From positions 98,623-162,622 of the forward strand of contig NZ_JARVKW010000013.1 of the NCBI RefSeq assembly GCF_029813775.1: a stretch of DNA of 64,000 nucleotides. Direction: 5' to 3'. Below are positions 42,513 through 51,536 of the stretch, piece after piece (position 1 is the stretch's first letter; each line of letters begins with the position of its first letter). The notes under the pieces are model-generated. The model ran no database searches, was not told the origin of the DNA, and saw only the letters and a list, made by a program, of their open reading frames with translations. This stretch comes from Streptomyces sp. DH24. GTDB lineage: Bacteria > Actinomycetota > Actinomycetes > Streptomycetales > Streptomycetaceae. The translations under genes and the position numbers were made by a program.

Positions 42513-43864
42513 TTGGCCGTCTCCTCGTTCTCGTCGGTGGCGTCGGTCGCGTCGGCTTCGGGCGCCGTCGGCTCGTAGACGAGCACCGCGCGGTTGTCGG
42601 GGCGCAGGCGGGCCTTGGCGACCTCCTGGACCTCCTCGGCGGTCACGTCGAGCACGCGCTGCACGGCGGTGAGGGCGAGCTGCGGGTCGCCGAACAGGAC
42701 CGCGAACCGGCACAGTTCGTCGGCGCGGCCCGCGACCGTGCCGAGGCGGTCCAGCCACTCGCGCTCCAACTGGGCCTGGGCGCGCTCCATTTCCTCCGCC
42801 GTGGGGCCCTCCTCGGCGAACCGGGCGAGCTCCTCGTCGATCGCGGTCTCGATGACCGGCACCTCGACGTCGCCGGACGTCTTCACGTCCAGCCAGCCCA
42901 GGGAGGGCGCCCCGGCCAGCCGCAGCAGGCCGAAGCCGGCCGCGACAGCCGTACGGTCCCGGCGCACCAGCCGGTTGTACAGGCGCGACGACTCGCCGCC
43001 GCCGAGGACCGTCAGCGCCAGGTCGGCCGCGTCGCACGCGCGTGTGCCGTCCTGCGGGAGGCGGTAGGCCGCCATCAGCGCACGCGCGGGGACCTCCTCC
43101 TCGACGACCTCGCGCAGCTGCTCGCCGATGACGTCCGGCAGCGTGCCGTCGCGCGGGGCGGGCTTGCCGTCGTGCCCGGGAATGGAGCCGAAGTACTTCT
43201 CGATCCAGGCGAGCGTCTGCTCGGGGTCGATGTCGCCGACCACGGAGAGCACGGCGTTGTTGGGCGCGTAGTAGGTGCGGAAGAACGCGCGCGCGTCCTC
43301 CAGCGTCGCCGCGTCCAGGTCGGCCATGGAACCGATCGGCGTGTGGTGGTAGGGGTGGCCCTCCGGGTAGGCGAGGGCGGTCAGCTTCTCGAACGCCGTG
43401 CCGTAGGGCACGTTGTCGTAGCGCTGGCGGCGTTCGTTCTTGACGACGTCACGCTGATTCTCCATCGACTCGTCGTCGAGGGCGGCCAGCAGGGAGCCCA
43501 TGCGGTCGGCCTCCAGCCACAGGGCGAGCTCCAGCTGGTGGGCGGGCATGGTCTCGAAGTAGTTGGTCCGCTCGAAGCTCGTCGTGCCGTTGAGCGAGCC
43601 GCCCGCGCCCTGCACCAGCTCGAAGTGACCGTTGCCCTTGACCTGGGCGGAGCCCTGGAACATCAGGTGCTCGAAAAGGTGAGCCAGGCCGGTGCGCCCC
43701 TTGACCTCGTGGCGCGAGCCGACGTCGTACCAGAGGCACACCGCGGCGACCGGGGTCAGGTGGTCCTCGGAGAGCACCACGCGCAGGCCGTTGGCCAGGC
43801 GGTGCTCGGTCGCTGTCAGGCCGCCGGAGCCTGCCTGGGCTGTGGCCGTGTGACCCATGGGCAT
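42509..43864 (-). CDS. M16-family zinc metallopeptidase, catalytic subunit
   Basis: The ATG at 43864 follows AAGGGAC; an in-frame ATG lies 6 bases later. 451 residues. The inverted zinc motif is HLFEHLMFQG, with the third ligand Glu further on in the ENQRDVVKNERRQR region. No signal peptide. With the downstream inactive partner it forms a coupled two-gene operon, as in other M16B systems that clip short unfolded peptides in the cytoplasm. Divergent from parC. Confidence 0.92.
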   Translation of the reverse strand: MPMGHTATAQAGSGGLTATEHRLANGLRVVLSEDHLTPVAAVCLWYDVGSRHEVKGRTGLAHLFEHLMFQGSAQVKGNGHFELVQGAGGSLNGTTSFERTNYFETMPAHQLELALWLEADRMGSLLAALDDESMENQRDVVKNERRQRYDNVPYGTAFEKLTALAYPEGHPYHHTPIGSMADLDAATLEDARAFFRTYYAPNNAVLSVVGDIDPEQTLAWIEKYFGSIPGHDGKPAPRDGTLPDVIGEQLREVVEEEVPARALMAAYRLPQDGTRACDAADLALTVLGGGESSRLYNRLVRRDRTAVAAGFGLLRLAGAPSLGWLDVKTSGDVEVPVIETAIDEELARFAEEGPTAEEMERAQAQLEREWLDRLGTVAGRADELCRFAVLFGDPQLALTAVQRVLDVTAEEVQEVAKARLRPDNRAVLVYEPTAPEADATDATDENEETAK

Positions 43865-44133
43865 GTACGTCCCTTCGATCGCGGAAACTGCATGGAAACC
43901 GCAGAATGCTGCCGGTCCTGCCACTGTATGCAAGCGTGCGGAGCCTCCGCGAAGTTCCCGCGGCGCTGTACGCCCACAGCGAGAACGGGGTTGCGCCGCG
44001 GGAGGGCGTAACCTGCGGGCAGCGCCGGGCCGGGGCGCCGTCTCGGGTCCTGGTCGGTCGCTGTCAGTGCCTCGGTCCACAATGGTCCGCGTCAGATCCG
44101 TCCGTTCACTGCTTCAGCAAGGAGCCGGCAGCG

Positions 44134-46587
44134 ATGGCCCGCCGTAGTACGAAGACCCCGCCGCCCGACGACTCGTACGAGGAGAAGATCCTCGACATCG
44201 ACGTCGTCGACGAGATGCAGGGCTCCTTCCTCGAGTACGCGTACTCGGTCATCTACTCCCGCGCCCTGCCGGACGCACGCGACGGCCTCAAGCCGGTGCA
44301 CCGCCGCATCGTCTACCAGATGAACGAGATGGGCCTGCGCCCCGAGCGGGGCTACGTGAAGTGCGCCCGTGTCGTCGGCGAGGTCATGGGCAAGCTGCAC
44401 CCGCACGGCGACGCGTCGATCTACGACGCGCTGGTGCGCATGGCGCAGCCCTTCTCGATGCGCGTCCCGCTGGTCGACGGCCACGGCAACTTCGGCTCAC
44501 TGGGCAACGACGACCCGCCGGCCGCCATGCGGTACACCGAGTGCCGGATGGCCGAGGCCACCAGCCTGATGACGGAGTCCATCGACGAGGACACGGTCGA
44601 CTTCGCGCCCAACTACGACGGTCAGGAGCGCGAGCCGGTCGCCCTGCCCGCCGCCTTCCCGAACCTCCTGGTGAACGGCGCGTCCGGCATCGCGGTCGGC
44701 ATGGCCACGAACATGCCGCCGCACAACCTGCGCGAGGTCATCGCCGCCGCCCGCCACCTGATCCGCCACCCGAACGCGGATCTCGACGCCCTGATGAAGC
44801 ACGTCCCGGGCCCCGACCTGCCCACCGGCGGCCGCATCGTCGGCCTGTCCGGCATCCGGGACGCCTACGAGACCGGCCGCGGCACGTTCAAGATCCGCGC
44901 GACGGTCACCGTGGACAACGTGACACCGCGCCGCAAGGGCCTCGTCGTCACGGAGCTGCCCTTCACGGTCGGCCCCGAGAAGGTCATCGCCAAGATCAAA
45001 GACCTGGTCGGCTCGAAGAAGCTCCAGGGCATCGCCGACGTCAAGGACCTCACCGACCGCCAGCACGGCCTGCGCCTGGTCATCGAGATCAAGAACGGCT
45101 TCGTGCCGGAGGCGGTCCTGGAGCAGCTCTACAAGCTGACGCCGATGGAGGAGTCCTTCGGCATCAACAACGTCGCCCTGGTGGACGGCCAGCCCCTCAC
45201 CCTGGGCCTGAAGGAACTGCTGGAGGTCTACCTCGACCACCGCTTCGATGTGGTGCGCCGCCGCTCGGAGTTCCGCCGCGGCAAGAAGCGCGACCGGCTG
45301 CACCTGGTCGAGGGTCTGCTGACGGCCCTGGTCGACATCGACGAGGTCATCCGCCTGATCCGCTCCAGCGACAACTCCGCCGAGGCCAAGCAGCGCCTGA
45401 TCGACCGCTTCTCGCTGAGCGACGTGCAGACCCAGTACATCCTCGACACGCCGCTGCGCCGGCTCACCAGGTACGACCGCATCGAGCTGGAGGCGGAGAA
45501 GGACCGGCTGAACGCGGAGATCGAGGAGCTGACCCGGATCCTCGACTCGGACGCGGAGCTGCGCAAGCTCGTCTCGACGGAACTGGCGAACGTCGCCAAG
45601 AAGTTCGGCACCGACCGCCGCACGCTCCTGCTGGAGTCGGCGGGCGCCCCGGCCGCCGTGCCGCTCCAGGTCGCGGACGACCCGTGCCGCGTCCTGCTGT
45701 CCTCGACGGGCCTGCTGGCCCGCACGGCGAACAGCGAGCCCTTCCAGGAGGACGCCAAGGCCAAGCGCGTCAAGCACGACGTGATCGTCTCGGCCGTTCC
45801 CGCCACGGCCCGCGGCGAGGTCGGCGTGGTCACCTCGGCCGGCCGCCTCCTCCGGCTGAACGTGGTCGACCTGCCGCAGCTCCCGCAGGAGATGCCGACG
45901 CCGAACCTCTCGGGCGGCGCGCCGCTCGCCGAGTTCGTGTCCCTGGAGGACGACGAGACGGTGATCTGCCTGACCACGCTGGACGAGTCGTCGCCGGGCC
46001 TCGCGCTCGGCACGGAACAGGGTGTCGTCAAGCGCGTGGTGCCCGACTACCCGGCCAACAAGGAGGAGCTGGAGGTCATCGGGCTCAAGGAGGGCGACCG
46101 GATCGTCGGCGCGGTGGAACTGCGCACCGGCGAGGAGGACCTGGTCTTCATCACGGACGACGCGCAGCTGCTGCGCTTCCAGGCCTCGCAGGTCCGCCCC
46201 CAGGGCCGTCCGGCGGGCGGGGTGGCGGGCGTCAAGCTCGCCGAGGGCGCGAAGGTCATCTCCTTCACGGCCGTCGACCCGGCGGCGGACGCGGTGGTGT
46301 TCACGGTCGCGGGCTCGCGGGGCACGCTGGACGACTCCGTGCAGACGACGGCGAAGCTCACCCCGTTCGACCAGTTCCCGCGCAAGGGCCGCGCGACGGG
46401 CGGCGTGCGCTGCCAGCGGTTCCTGAAGGGCGAGGACTGCCTGTCGCTGGCCTGGGCGGGCCCGGCCCCGGCGCGGGCCGCGCAGAAGAACGGCACCCCG
46501 GCCGAGCTCCCGGACATGGACCCGCGCCGCGACGGCTCGGGCGTGTCCCTGCCGAAGACGGTGTCGGTGGTGGCAGGGCCGATCTAG
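44134..46587 (+). CDS. parC: DNA topoisomerase IV subunit A
   Basis: ATG at 44134 after AAGGAG, 817 residues. Winged-helix region with [18 protein letters not shown] (quinolone-determining region), catalytic Tyr134 in AMRYTEC, and a C-terminal domain of beta-pinwheel repeats (for example [23 protein letters not shown]). With ParE, encoded 9.7 kb to the right on the other strand, it decatenates replicated chromosomes. I chose ParC over GyrA because gyrA/gyrB are normally at the origin and because parE lies nearby; the C-terminus lacks a clear GyrA box. Confidence 0.9.
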   Translation: MARRSTKTPPPDDSYEEKILDIDVVDEMQGSFLEYAYSVIYSRALPDARDGLKPVHRRIVYQMNEMGLRPERGYVKCARVVGEVMGKLHPHGDASIYDALVRMAQPFSMRVPLVDGHGNFGSLGNDDPPAAMRYTECRMAEATSLMTESIDEDTVDFAPNYDGQEREPVALPAAFPNLLVNGASGIAVGMATNMPPHNLREVIAAARHLIRHPNADLDALMKHVPGPDLPTGGRIVGLSGIRDAYETGRGTFKIRATVTVDNVTPRRKGLVVTELPFTVGPEKVIAKIKDLVGSKKLQGIADVKDLTDRQHGLRLVIEIKNGFVPEAVLEQLYKLTPMEESFGINNVALVDGQPLTLGLKELLEVYLDHRFDVVRRRSEFRRGKKRDRLHLVEGLLTALVDIDEVIRLIRSSDNSAEAKQRLIDRFSLSDVQTQYILDTPLRRLTRYDRIELEAEKDRLNAEIEELTRILDSDAELRKLVSTELANVAKKFGTDRRTLLLESAGAPAAVPLQVADDPCRVLLSSTGLLARTANSEPFQEDAKAKRVKHDVIVSAVPATARGEVGVVTSAGRLLRLNVVDLPQLPQEMPTPNLSGGAPLAEFVSLEDDETVICLTTLDESSPGLALGTEQGVVKRVVPDYPANKEELEVIGLKEGDRIVGAVELRTGEEDLVFITDDAQLLRFQASQVRPQGRPAGGVAGVKLAEGAKVISFTAVDPAADAVVFTVAGSRGTLDDSVQTTAKLTPFDQFPRKGRATGGVRCQRFLKGEDCLSLAWAGPAPARAAQKNGTPAELPDMDPRRDGSGVSLPKTVSVVAGPI

Positions 46588-47777
46588 GGAACGAGGCGGT
46601 GGGGGCCCGGGCTGTCCGGGTCCTCACCCGGGGACGCGAGGCCGGCCGGACCCGCGAGGCCGGGTTCCGTCAGGCCGGGTTCCGTCAGGTCGGGGTCCTG
46701 GCCGTGCGGATCCTGGTCGTCCGGGTGCTGTACGTAGCGCAGGACGCCCCACATGCCGTGCTCGTCGGCGGTGTGCGGGGGGTCGCTGCGGCAGGCGTCG
46801 AGCTCCTTGCCGAGGGCGCGGGTGTCGATGCCGGAGCCGATGAGGACGAGCTGGGTGAGGCGCTCCTCGGCGGCGGGCCACGGCTCGGGGTAGAAGCGCA
46901 GGAACCGGCCGACGGCGTGCACGGCGTACCGGTTGCGGCTGTCGGACGCGCCGAAGTCGACGTATCCCTTGATCCGGTACAGCCCCTCGGGCCGGCTGTC
47001 GAGGAACGCGATGAGCCGGCGCGGGTCGAGGGGCACGTCGGACACGAAGGACAGACTGTCGTAGGCGGCGTGCAGGTGCCCGGCGTGGGTGTCCGGGCCG
47101 AGCGGGCCGTGCTCGTCGTGCTCGTCGTGCTCGTGCAGGTCGTCGAAGGACAGCTGCCCGATGCGTTCCTCGCTGGGCCGGCAGTCGAAGAGGAACTCGG
47201 GGTCGACGCGGCCGTAGGTCGCGGGGACGACGGCGGCGCGGTCGACCAGGGACCGCACGAGGCCGAGGACGCGTTCGGCGTCCGGCGCGCGGTCGAGCTT
47301 GTTGACCACGACGAGGTCGGCGAGCGAGAGGTGCCGGTCGAGCTCGGGGTGCCGGGCGCGGGTGTCGTCGAACTCGGCGGCGTCCACGACCTCGACGAGC
47401 CCGCCGTAGACCACGGCCGGGTTCTCGCTCGCCAGCACCATGCGCACGAGTTCCTGCGGCTCGGCCAGGCCGCTCGCCTCGATGACGATGACGTCGATAC
47501 CGGCCTCGGGGCGGGCCAGGCGCTCCAGGTACTCGTCCAGCTCACTGGCGTCGACGGCACAGCACAGGCAGCCGTTGCCGAGCGAGACGGTCGAGTCGCC
47601 GAGGGCGCCGGCGACGGCCATCGCGTCGATCTCGATGGCGCCGAAGTCGTTGACGACGGCGCCGATACGGCTGCCTCCGCTGCGGTGCAGCAGATGGTTG
47701 AGCAGGGTGGTCTTCCCGGAGCCGAGGAACCCGGCGAGGACGACGACCGGGATCTGCGGACGCGGACTCTGACCCAA
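46584..47777 (-). CDS. CobW/COG0523 GTPase, putative metal chaperone with His-rich loop
   Basis: TTG start at 47777 after AGAGAGG, 397 residues. Walker A GFLGSGKTTLL, the metal-binding GNGCLCCAV, switch and NKLD motifs, then a loop rich in His/Asp/Glu (DDLHEHDEHDEHGPLG ... HAGHLH) and the CobW C-terminal domain. The tail after residue 370 has short repeats of LTEPG. The family delivers zinc or cobalt to enzymes; no Zur box is visible upstream. Its stop codon and that of the convergent parC share the 4-base palindrome CTAG. Confidence 0.9.
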   Translation of the reverse strand: MGQSPRPQIPVVVLAGFLGSGKTTLLNHLLHRSGGSRIGAVVNDFGAIEIDAMAVAGALGDSTVSLGNGCLCCAVDASELDEYLERLARPEAGIDVIVIEASGLAEPQELVRMVLASENPAVVYGGLVEVVDAAEFDDTRARHPELDRHLSLADLVVVNKLDRAPDAERVLGLVRSLVDRAAVVPATYGRVDPEFLFDCRPSEERIGQLSFDDLHEHDEHDEHGPLGPDTHAGHLHAAYDSLSFVSDVPLDPRRLIAFLDSRPEGLYRIKGYVDFGASDSRNRYAVHAVGRFLRFYPEPWPAAEERLTQLVLIGSGIDTRALGKELDACRSDPPHTADEHGMWGVLRYVQHPDDQDPHGQDPDLTEPGLTEPGLAGPAGLASPGEDPDSPGPHRLVP

Positions 47778-47931
47778 CGTGCGACCTCTCTGACGCCTAC
47801 GCGTGCACCGGCTCACGTCTGCGGCGCACGCACGGGGAATGATGCCGCCCCAGGATACGAGCCGGGAGGATCACCGTTCGGCCGTGGCCGGCACCGGCGC
47901 GGGTGTCGGTGGTCCCGGCCGCTCGCAGGTG

Positions 47932-49098
47932 TCAGCCGGCGGCCGGTACCGGCTCCGGTGCCCGCGGCCCCACATACCGGGCCGCCGGCCTGATGATCTT
48001 GGAGTCGCCCGCCTGTTCCAGCACGTTGGCGCTCCACCCCACCGTCCGCGCCGCCGCGAACGTCGGCGTGAACATCTCGCGGGGCAGGCCGCACAGTTCC
48101 ATGACCACGCCCGCGTAGAACTCGACGTTGGTGTGGAGTTCGCGGCCCGGCTTCAGTTCCGCGAGGATCGCCTCGACGCGGCGTTCGACCTCCACGGCGA
48201 ACCCCACGCGCGGGCCGCCGAACCGCAGGGCGACCTCCCGGAGCATCCGGGAGCGCGGGTCCTCCGTGCGGTACACGGCGTGCCCGAAGCCCATGATGCG
48301 CTCACCGGCGAGGACCCGTTCACGGATCCATGAGTCGATGCGGTCGGGCGTGGCGATGGCGTCCAGGGTGTCCAGTGCGCGACTCGGCGCACCCCCGTGC
48401 AGCGGGCCCGACAGTGCCGCCACCGCGCCCGACAGGCAGGCCGCCACGTCCGCGCCCGTGGACGCGATGACCCGTGCCGTGAATGTTGATGCATTGAATC
48501 CGTGATCAATAGTTGAGATCAGATACTGCTCGATCGCCCGGGCCCGCTCCTCGTCCGGCTCCGAACCGGTCAGCATGTACAGGTAGTTGGCCGCGTACGA
48601 CAGGTCCTCGCGCGGCTCCACCGGTTCGCGTCCCTTGCCCAGTCGGTGGAGCGCGGTGAGCAGCGTCGGTACGGCCGCCGCGGCGACGAGGGTGTCCCGC
48701 CGGCGTTGCCCGGCGTCGATGTCGTAGACCGGGCGGAAGCCCTTCGCCGCGCCCAGCAGGGACAGGGCCGTGCGCAGGCCGGCGAGCGGGCCGGAGCGTC
48801 CGCCGGCCGCCGCGACGGCGGGCAGCACCGCCCGCACCTCGTCCGGCAGCCGGCGCAGCGCCGCGGTCTCGGCGGCGAAGGCCGCACCGCGCGCGGCGCC
48901 GGGCAGTTCGCCGTGCACGAGGAGGTGCCAGACGTCCTCGAAGGAACGGCTCCGCGCGAGTTCGACGGCCGAGTACTGGCGGTAGTGGTAGAAGCCCTCG
49001 TGCCCTCGGACGTCCCCGACGCGGGTGTCGGTGACGACGACGCCGGCGAGTCCCCGCGGAACGTCGACAAGAGTTGCTTCGGACCTGCTGACGGACAT
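47932..49098 (-). CDS. Citrate synthase-family enzyme
   Basis: ATG at 49098 after GGGAGG, 388 residues. Active-site landmarks: His in STIDHGFNAST, SGPLHGGAPS, and His in GFGHAVYRTEDPRS, with the third position in HTNVEFYAGV being Glu where citrate synthases usually have Asp (NVDFY). It condenses acetyl-CoA or propionyl-CoA with oxaloacetate, unless the Glu substitution has changed activity. It is divergent from a second, HTH-fused citrate synthase across about 100 AT-rich bases. Confidence 0.88.
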   Translation of the reverse strand: MSVSRSEATLVDVPRGLAGVVVTDTRVGDVRGHEGFYHYRQYSAVELARSRSFEDVWHLLVHGELPGAARGAAFAAETAALRRLPDEVRAVLPAVAAAGGRSGPLAGLRTALSLLGAAKGFRPVYDIDAGQRRRDTLVAAAAVPTLLTALHRLGKGREPVEPREDLSYAANYLYMLTGSEPDEERARAIEQYLISTIDHGFNASTFTARVIASTGADVAACLSGAVAALSGPLHGGAPSRALDTLDAIATPDRIDSWIRERVLAGERIMGFGHAVYRTEDPRSRMLREVALRFGGPRVGFAVEVERRVEAILAELKPGRELHTNVEFYAGVVMELCGLPREMFTPTFAAARTVGWSANVLEQAGDSKIIRPAARYVGPRAPEPVPAAG

Positions 49099-49148
49099 GA
49101 TGACCTCCCTGGACTTGATTCGACTGTCCATGGTTGACTCAATACCTG

Positions 49149-49171
49149 TCAATATTGATTAACAATCAATA
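49149..49171. promoter_or_regulatory. AT-rich operator between the two citrate synthase genes
   Basis: The palindrome TCAATATTGA (49149-49158) overlaps the inverted repeat TATTGATT-AAC-AATCAATA (49153-49171). Another TCAATA stands at 49138-49143. Such AT-rich dyads are striking in a genome of about 72% GC and lie exactly in the divergent promoter region. The HTH-citrate synthase encoded next door is the obvious candidate binder. Confidence 0.65.
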
Positions 49172-49198
49172 CGTCCGACTGTCGATACGGTGGCCTCC

Positions 49199-50452
49199 AT
49201 GCGTGATCACGAGCCCTCCCCCGCCGCCTCGGAACGCCGGCTGAGCACCAAGGAGGCCGCCGAGCTGCTCGGCGTGAAGCCCGAAACGGTGTACGCGTAC
49301 GTGAGCCGCGGCCAGCTCAGCAGCCGCCGGACGCCCGGCGGCCGGGGCAGCACCTTCGACGCCGCCGAGGTGGAGGCGCTCGCCCGGCGCAACAGGCGCG
49401 AGAGCGGCGGGAGTTCGGGCCCCGGCAGCGAGCTGTCCGTCCGGACCCGGCTGACCCTCATCGAGGGGGACCGGTACTACTTCCGGGGAGTCGACGCTAC
49501 CGAACTGGCCGCGCGCCACAGCTACGAAGAGGTCGCCGAGTGGCTGTGGACGGGCACACCACGCCCCGGCGCAGTCTTCACCGCGCCCGAGGCCTCCGTC
49601 GCCGTCGCCCGCCGCGCCGTGGACGCCCTGCCCGAACACGCGGGCCCCACCGACCGGCTGCGGGTCGCCGCGATCGCCGCGGCGGCGGCCGACCCGCTGC
49701 GTTTCGACCTGTCCGAGGACACCGTCCTGGCCACCGCGCGCATCCTCATCCCCACGCTGGTCGACGCCCTGCCTCCGAAGGCGTACGCCGGCGGGGACGG
49801 CCCGCTGGCCGACCGGCTGTGGGGGCGGCTGAGCCACCGCGACCCCGACGAGGCGTCGCTGCGCGCCCTGGACACGGCGCTCGCCCTGCTCGTCGACCAC
49901 GACCTGGCCGCGTCGACACTCGCCGTGCGCGTCGCCGCCTCGGCCCGCGCGCACGCCTACGCGGCCGTCTCCGCCGGGCTCGGCGTGATCGAGGGGCCGC
50001 TGCACGGGGCGGCGAGCGGCCTCGCCCACCGCATGCTGCTCGACGTGCTGGACCACGGCAGCGCCGCCCCCGTCGTCGCGGAGGAACTGCGGGCCGGCCG
50101 CCGCGTCCCGGGCCTCGGCCACCGGATCTACACCGGCGAGGACCCACGCGCGCGTGCGCTGTTCGCCCTGCTGGAGGAGATCCCGCGCGCGGCGCCGGCC
50201 CTGGCCGCGGCCCGCGACGTCGTGGCCACCGCCGCACGTCACGCACCGCTGCACGCCAACGTGGACCTGGCGCTGGCCGTACTGACCGCGTCGTCGGGGA
50301 TGCCCGCCACGGCAGGCGAGACGATCTTCGCGGTGTCCCGCACCGCGGGCTGGATCGCGCACGCCCTGGAGGAGTACGGCGAGCACCCCATGCGCATGCG
50401 CCCGAGCGGTCTCTACACGGGCCCGAGGCCGCCCCGGCCCCTGCCGGAGTAG
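49199..50452 (+). CDS. Citrate synthase with N-terminal helix-turn-helix domain
   Basis: Start taken at the ATG 49199; a GTG at 49190 is possible. 417 residues. The first 65 form an excisionase/MerR-like winged HTH (STKEAAELLGVKPETVYAYVSRGQLSSRR). The rest is a full citrate synthase fold with the catalytic His in VDHDLAAST, GPLHGAAS, His in GLGHRIYTGEDPRA and the catalytic Asp in HANVDLALAV, so all three catalytic residues appear present. It could be a DNA-binding, metabolite-sensing citrate synthase that controls the divergent paralogue; that is inference. It ends 54 bases before the iron-box gene. Confidence 0.85.
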   Translation: MRDHEPSPAASERRLSTKEAAELLGVKPETVYAYVSRGQLSSRRTPGGRGSTFDAAEVEALARRNRRESGGSSGPGSELSVRTRLTLIEGDRYYFRGVDATELAARHSYEEVAEWLWTGTPRPGAVFTAPEASVAVARRAVDALPEHAGPTDRLRVAAIAAAAADPLRFDLSEDTVLATARILIPTLVDALPPKAYAGGDGPLADRLWGRLSHRDPDEASLRALDTALALLVDHDLAASTLAVRVAASARAHAYAAVSAGLGVIEGPLHGAASGLAHRMLLDVLDHGSAAPVVAEELRAGRRVPGLGHRIYTGEDPRARALFALLEEIPRAAPALAAARDVVATAARHAPLHANVDLALAVLTASSGMPATAGETIFAVSRTAGWIAHALEEYGEHPMRMRPSGLYTGPRPPRPLPE

Positions 50453-50487
50453 CTTCCGGGCGCGGCTGGAAGTCACCCCGCGTCAAG

Positions 50488-50506
50488 TCAGGTTAGGCTC
50501 ACCTCT
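50488..50506 (+). promoter_or_regulatory. DmdR/IdeR iron box abutting the start codon
   Basis: TCAGGTTAGGCTCACCTCT matches 15 of 19 positions of the iron-repressor consensus and keeps the full TTAGGCT-ACCT core. Its last base touches the GTG start of the Apd1-like gene, so repressor binding would block the promoter directly and the mRNA is probably leaderless. Confidence 0.82.
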
Positions 50507-51448
50507 GTGAGTACGTGCTCAACCGTCTCCCGGGACCTCGACGAGCCCATTTCGGGCACCGCGGCCACCGCGAGGACCTGGCTGCTGCTGGAGCAACCGG
50601 GTCCGTGGGGTGCCGCAGCGCTCACTTCGAGCCACTTGGATCCCGCGTTGGGCCGCGCCCTGGAGGCGGCCGCGAAGGGCACGGGCGTACGCATCGCGCT
50701 CATCCGCCGCCCCGGACGGCACGCCGACTTCGGCACCCCCGCCACGCGCCGCGTCTACGCCGCTCACACCACACCCGGGAAGGTCTGGCTGCACGAGGCC
50801 ACCACAACGGACCCGGCGCGGCTGCTCGACCTCGATTTCGCCGCGCTCGGCAGGGGCGACCACACCGCCTTCGACGCCGCACTCGACGGCCACCCCCACA
50901 CCGGCGACCCGCTCGCCCTCGTGTGCACCAACGGCAAGCGGGACCGCTGCTGCGCCCTCCTCGGCCGCCCGCTCGCCGCGGAGCTCGCCGCGTCCGGTGT
51001 CGACGGCGTCTGGGAGGTCACTCATCTGGGCGGTCATCGCTTCTCCCCGACGCTGCTCGTGCTGCCCTACGGATACGCGTACGGCCGCGCCGAGGCCCAC
51101 GGCGTCAAGGAGATCCTGCACGCGGTGCAGGACGGACGGATCGTGGTGGAGGGCTGCCGGGGCAGCTCCGCGTGGGAGCGGCCCGGCCAGGCGGCCGAAC
51201 TGGCCGTGCGCACGGCGGCCGGCGAGTACGCGGCGGACGTGCTGAGCGTGGTGCGGACCGACGGTGCCGCCCCGCGCTGGGAGGTGACCGTCGCCCACGC
51301 GGACGGGCGCCGCTGGCGGGTCGTGGTGGCGCAGGGCGCGTCCCTGCCGCCCCGCGCGGAGAGCTGCGGCGCGTCGGTGCTCGGTGCGCCGGCGCGGATG
51401 GACGTGGTGGCGGTGCGAGAGGTCACGGTGACGGCGCTCGCCGGCTGA
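50507..51448 (+). CDS. Apd1-like (sucrase/ferredoxin-like) thioredoxin-fold [2Fe-2S] protein
   Basis: 313 residues starting MSTCSTVSRDL. The C-terminal thioredoxin-like ferredoxin domain has LVCTNGKRDRCCALLG and, after WEVT, the HLGGHRF signature. In yeast Apd1 this Cys/Cys and His-x3-His pattern holds a [2Fe-2S] cluster with two Cys and two His ligands. The N-terminal part has WLLLEQPGPWG, conserved in the family. The role in bacteria is unknown; iron-box control suggests iron-starvation metabolism, possibly reductive iron release from siderophores. Confidence 0.86.
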   Translation: MSTCSTVSRDLDEPISGTAATARTWLLLEQPGPWGAAALTSSHLDPALGRALEAAAKGTGVRIALIRRPGRHADFGTPATRRVYAAHTTPGKVWLHEATTTDPARLLDLDFAALGRGDHTAFDAALDGHPHTGDPLALVCTNGKRDRCCALLGRPLAAELAASGVDGVWEVTHLGGHRFSPTLLVLPYGYAYGRAEAHGVKEILHAVQDGRIVVEGCRGSSAWERPGQAAELAVRTAAGEYAADVLSVVRTDGAAPRWEVTVAHADGRRWRVVVAQGASLPPRAESCGASVLGAPARMDVVAVREVTVTALAG

Positions 51449-51536
51449 CACGCGGCCGGCCCCCGCCCGCGCATGGGTTGATCAAGGTATCCACACGGCA
51501 CCTGTTCCTTCCCGGGGCCGCCGTCCACGTACCGTC

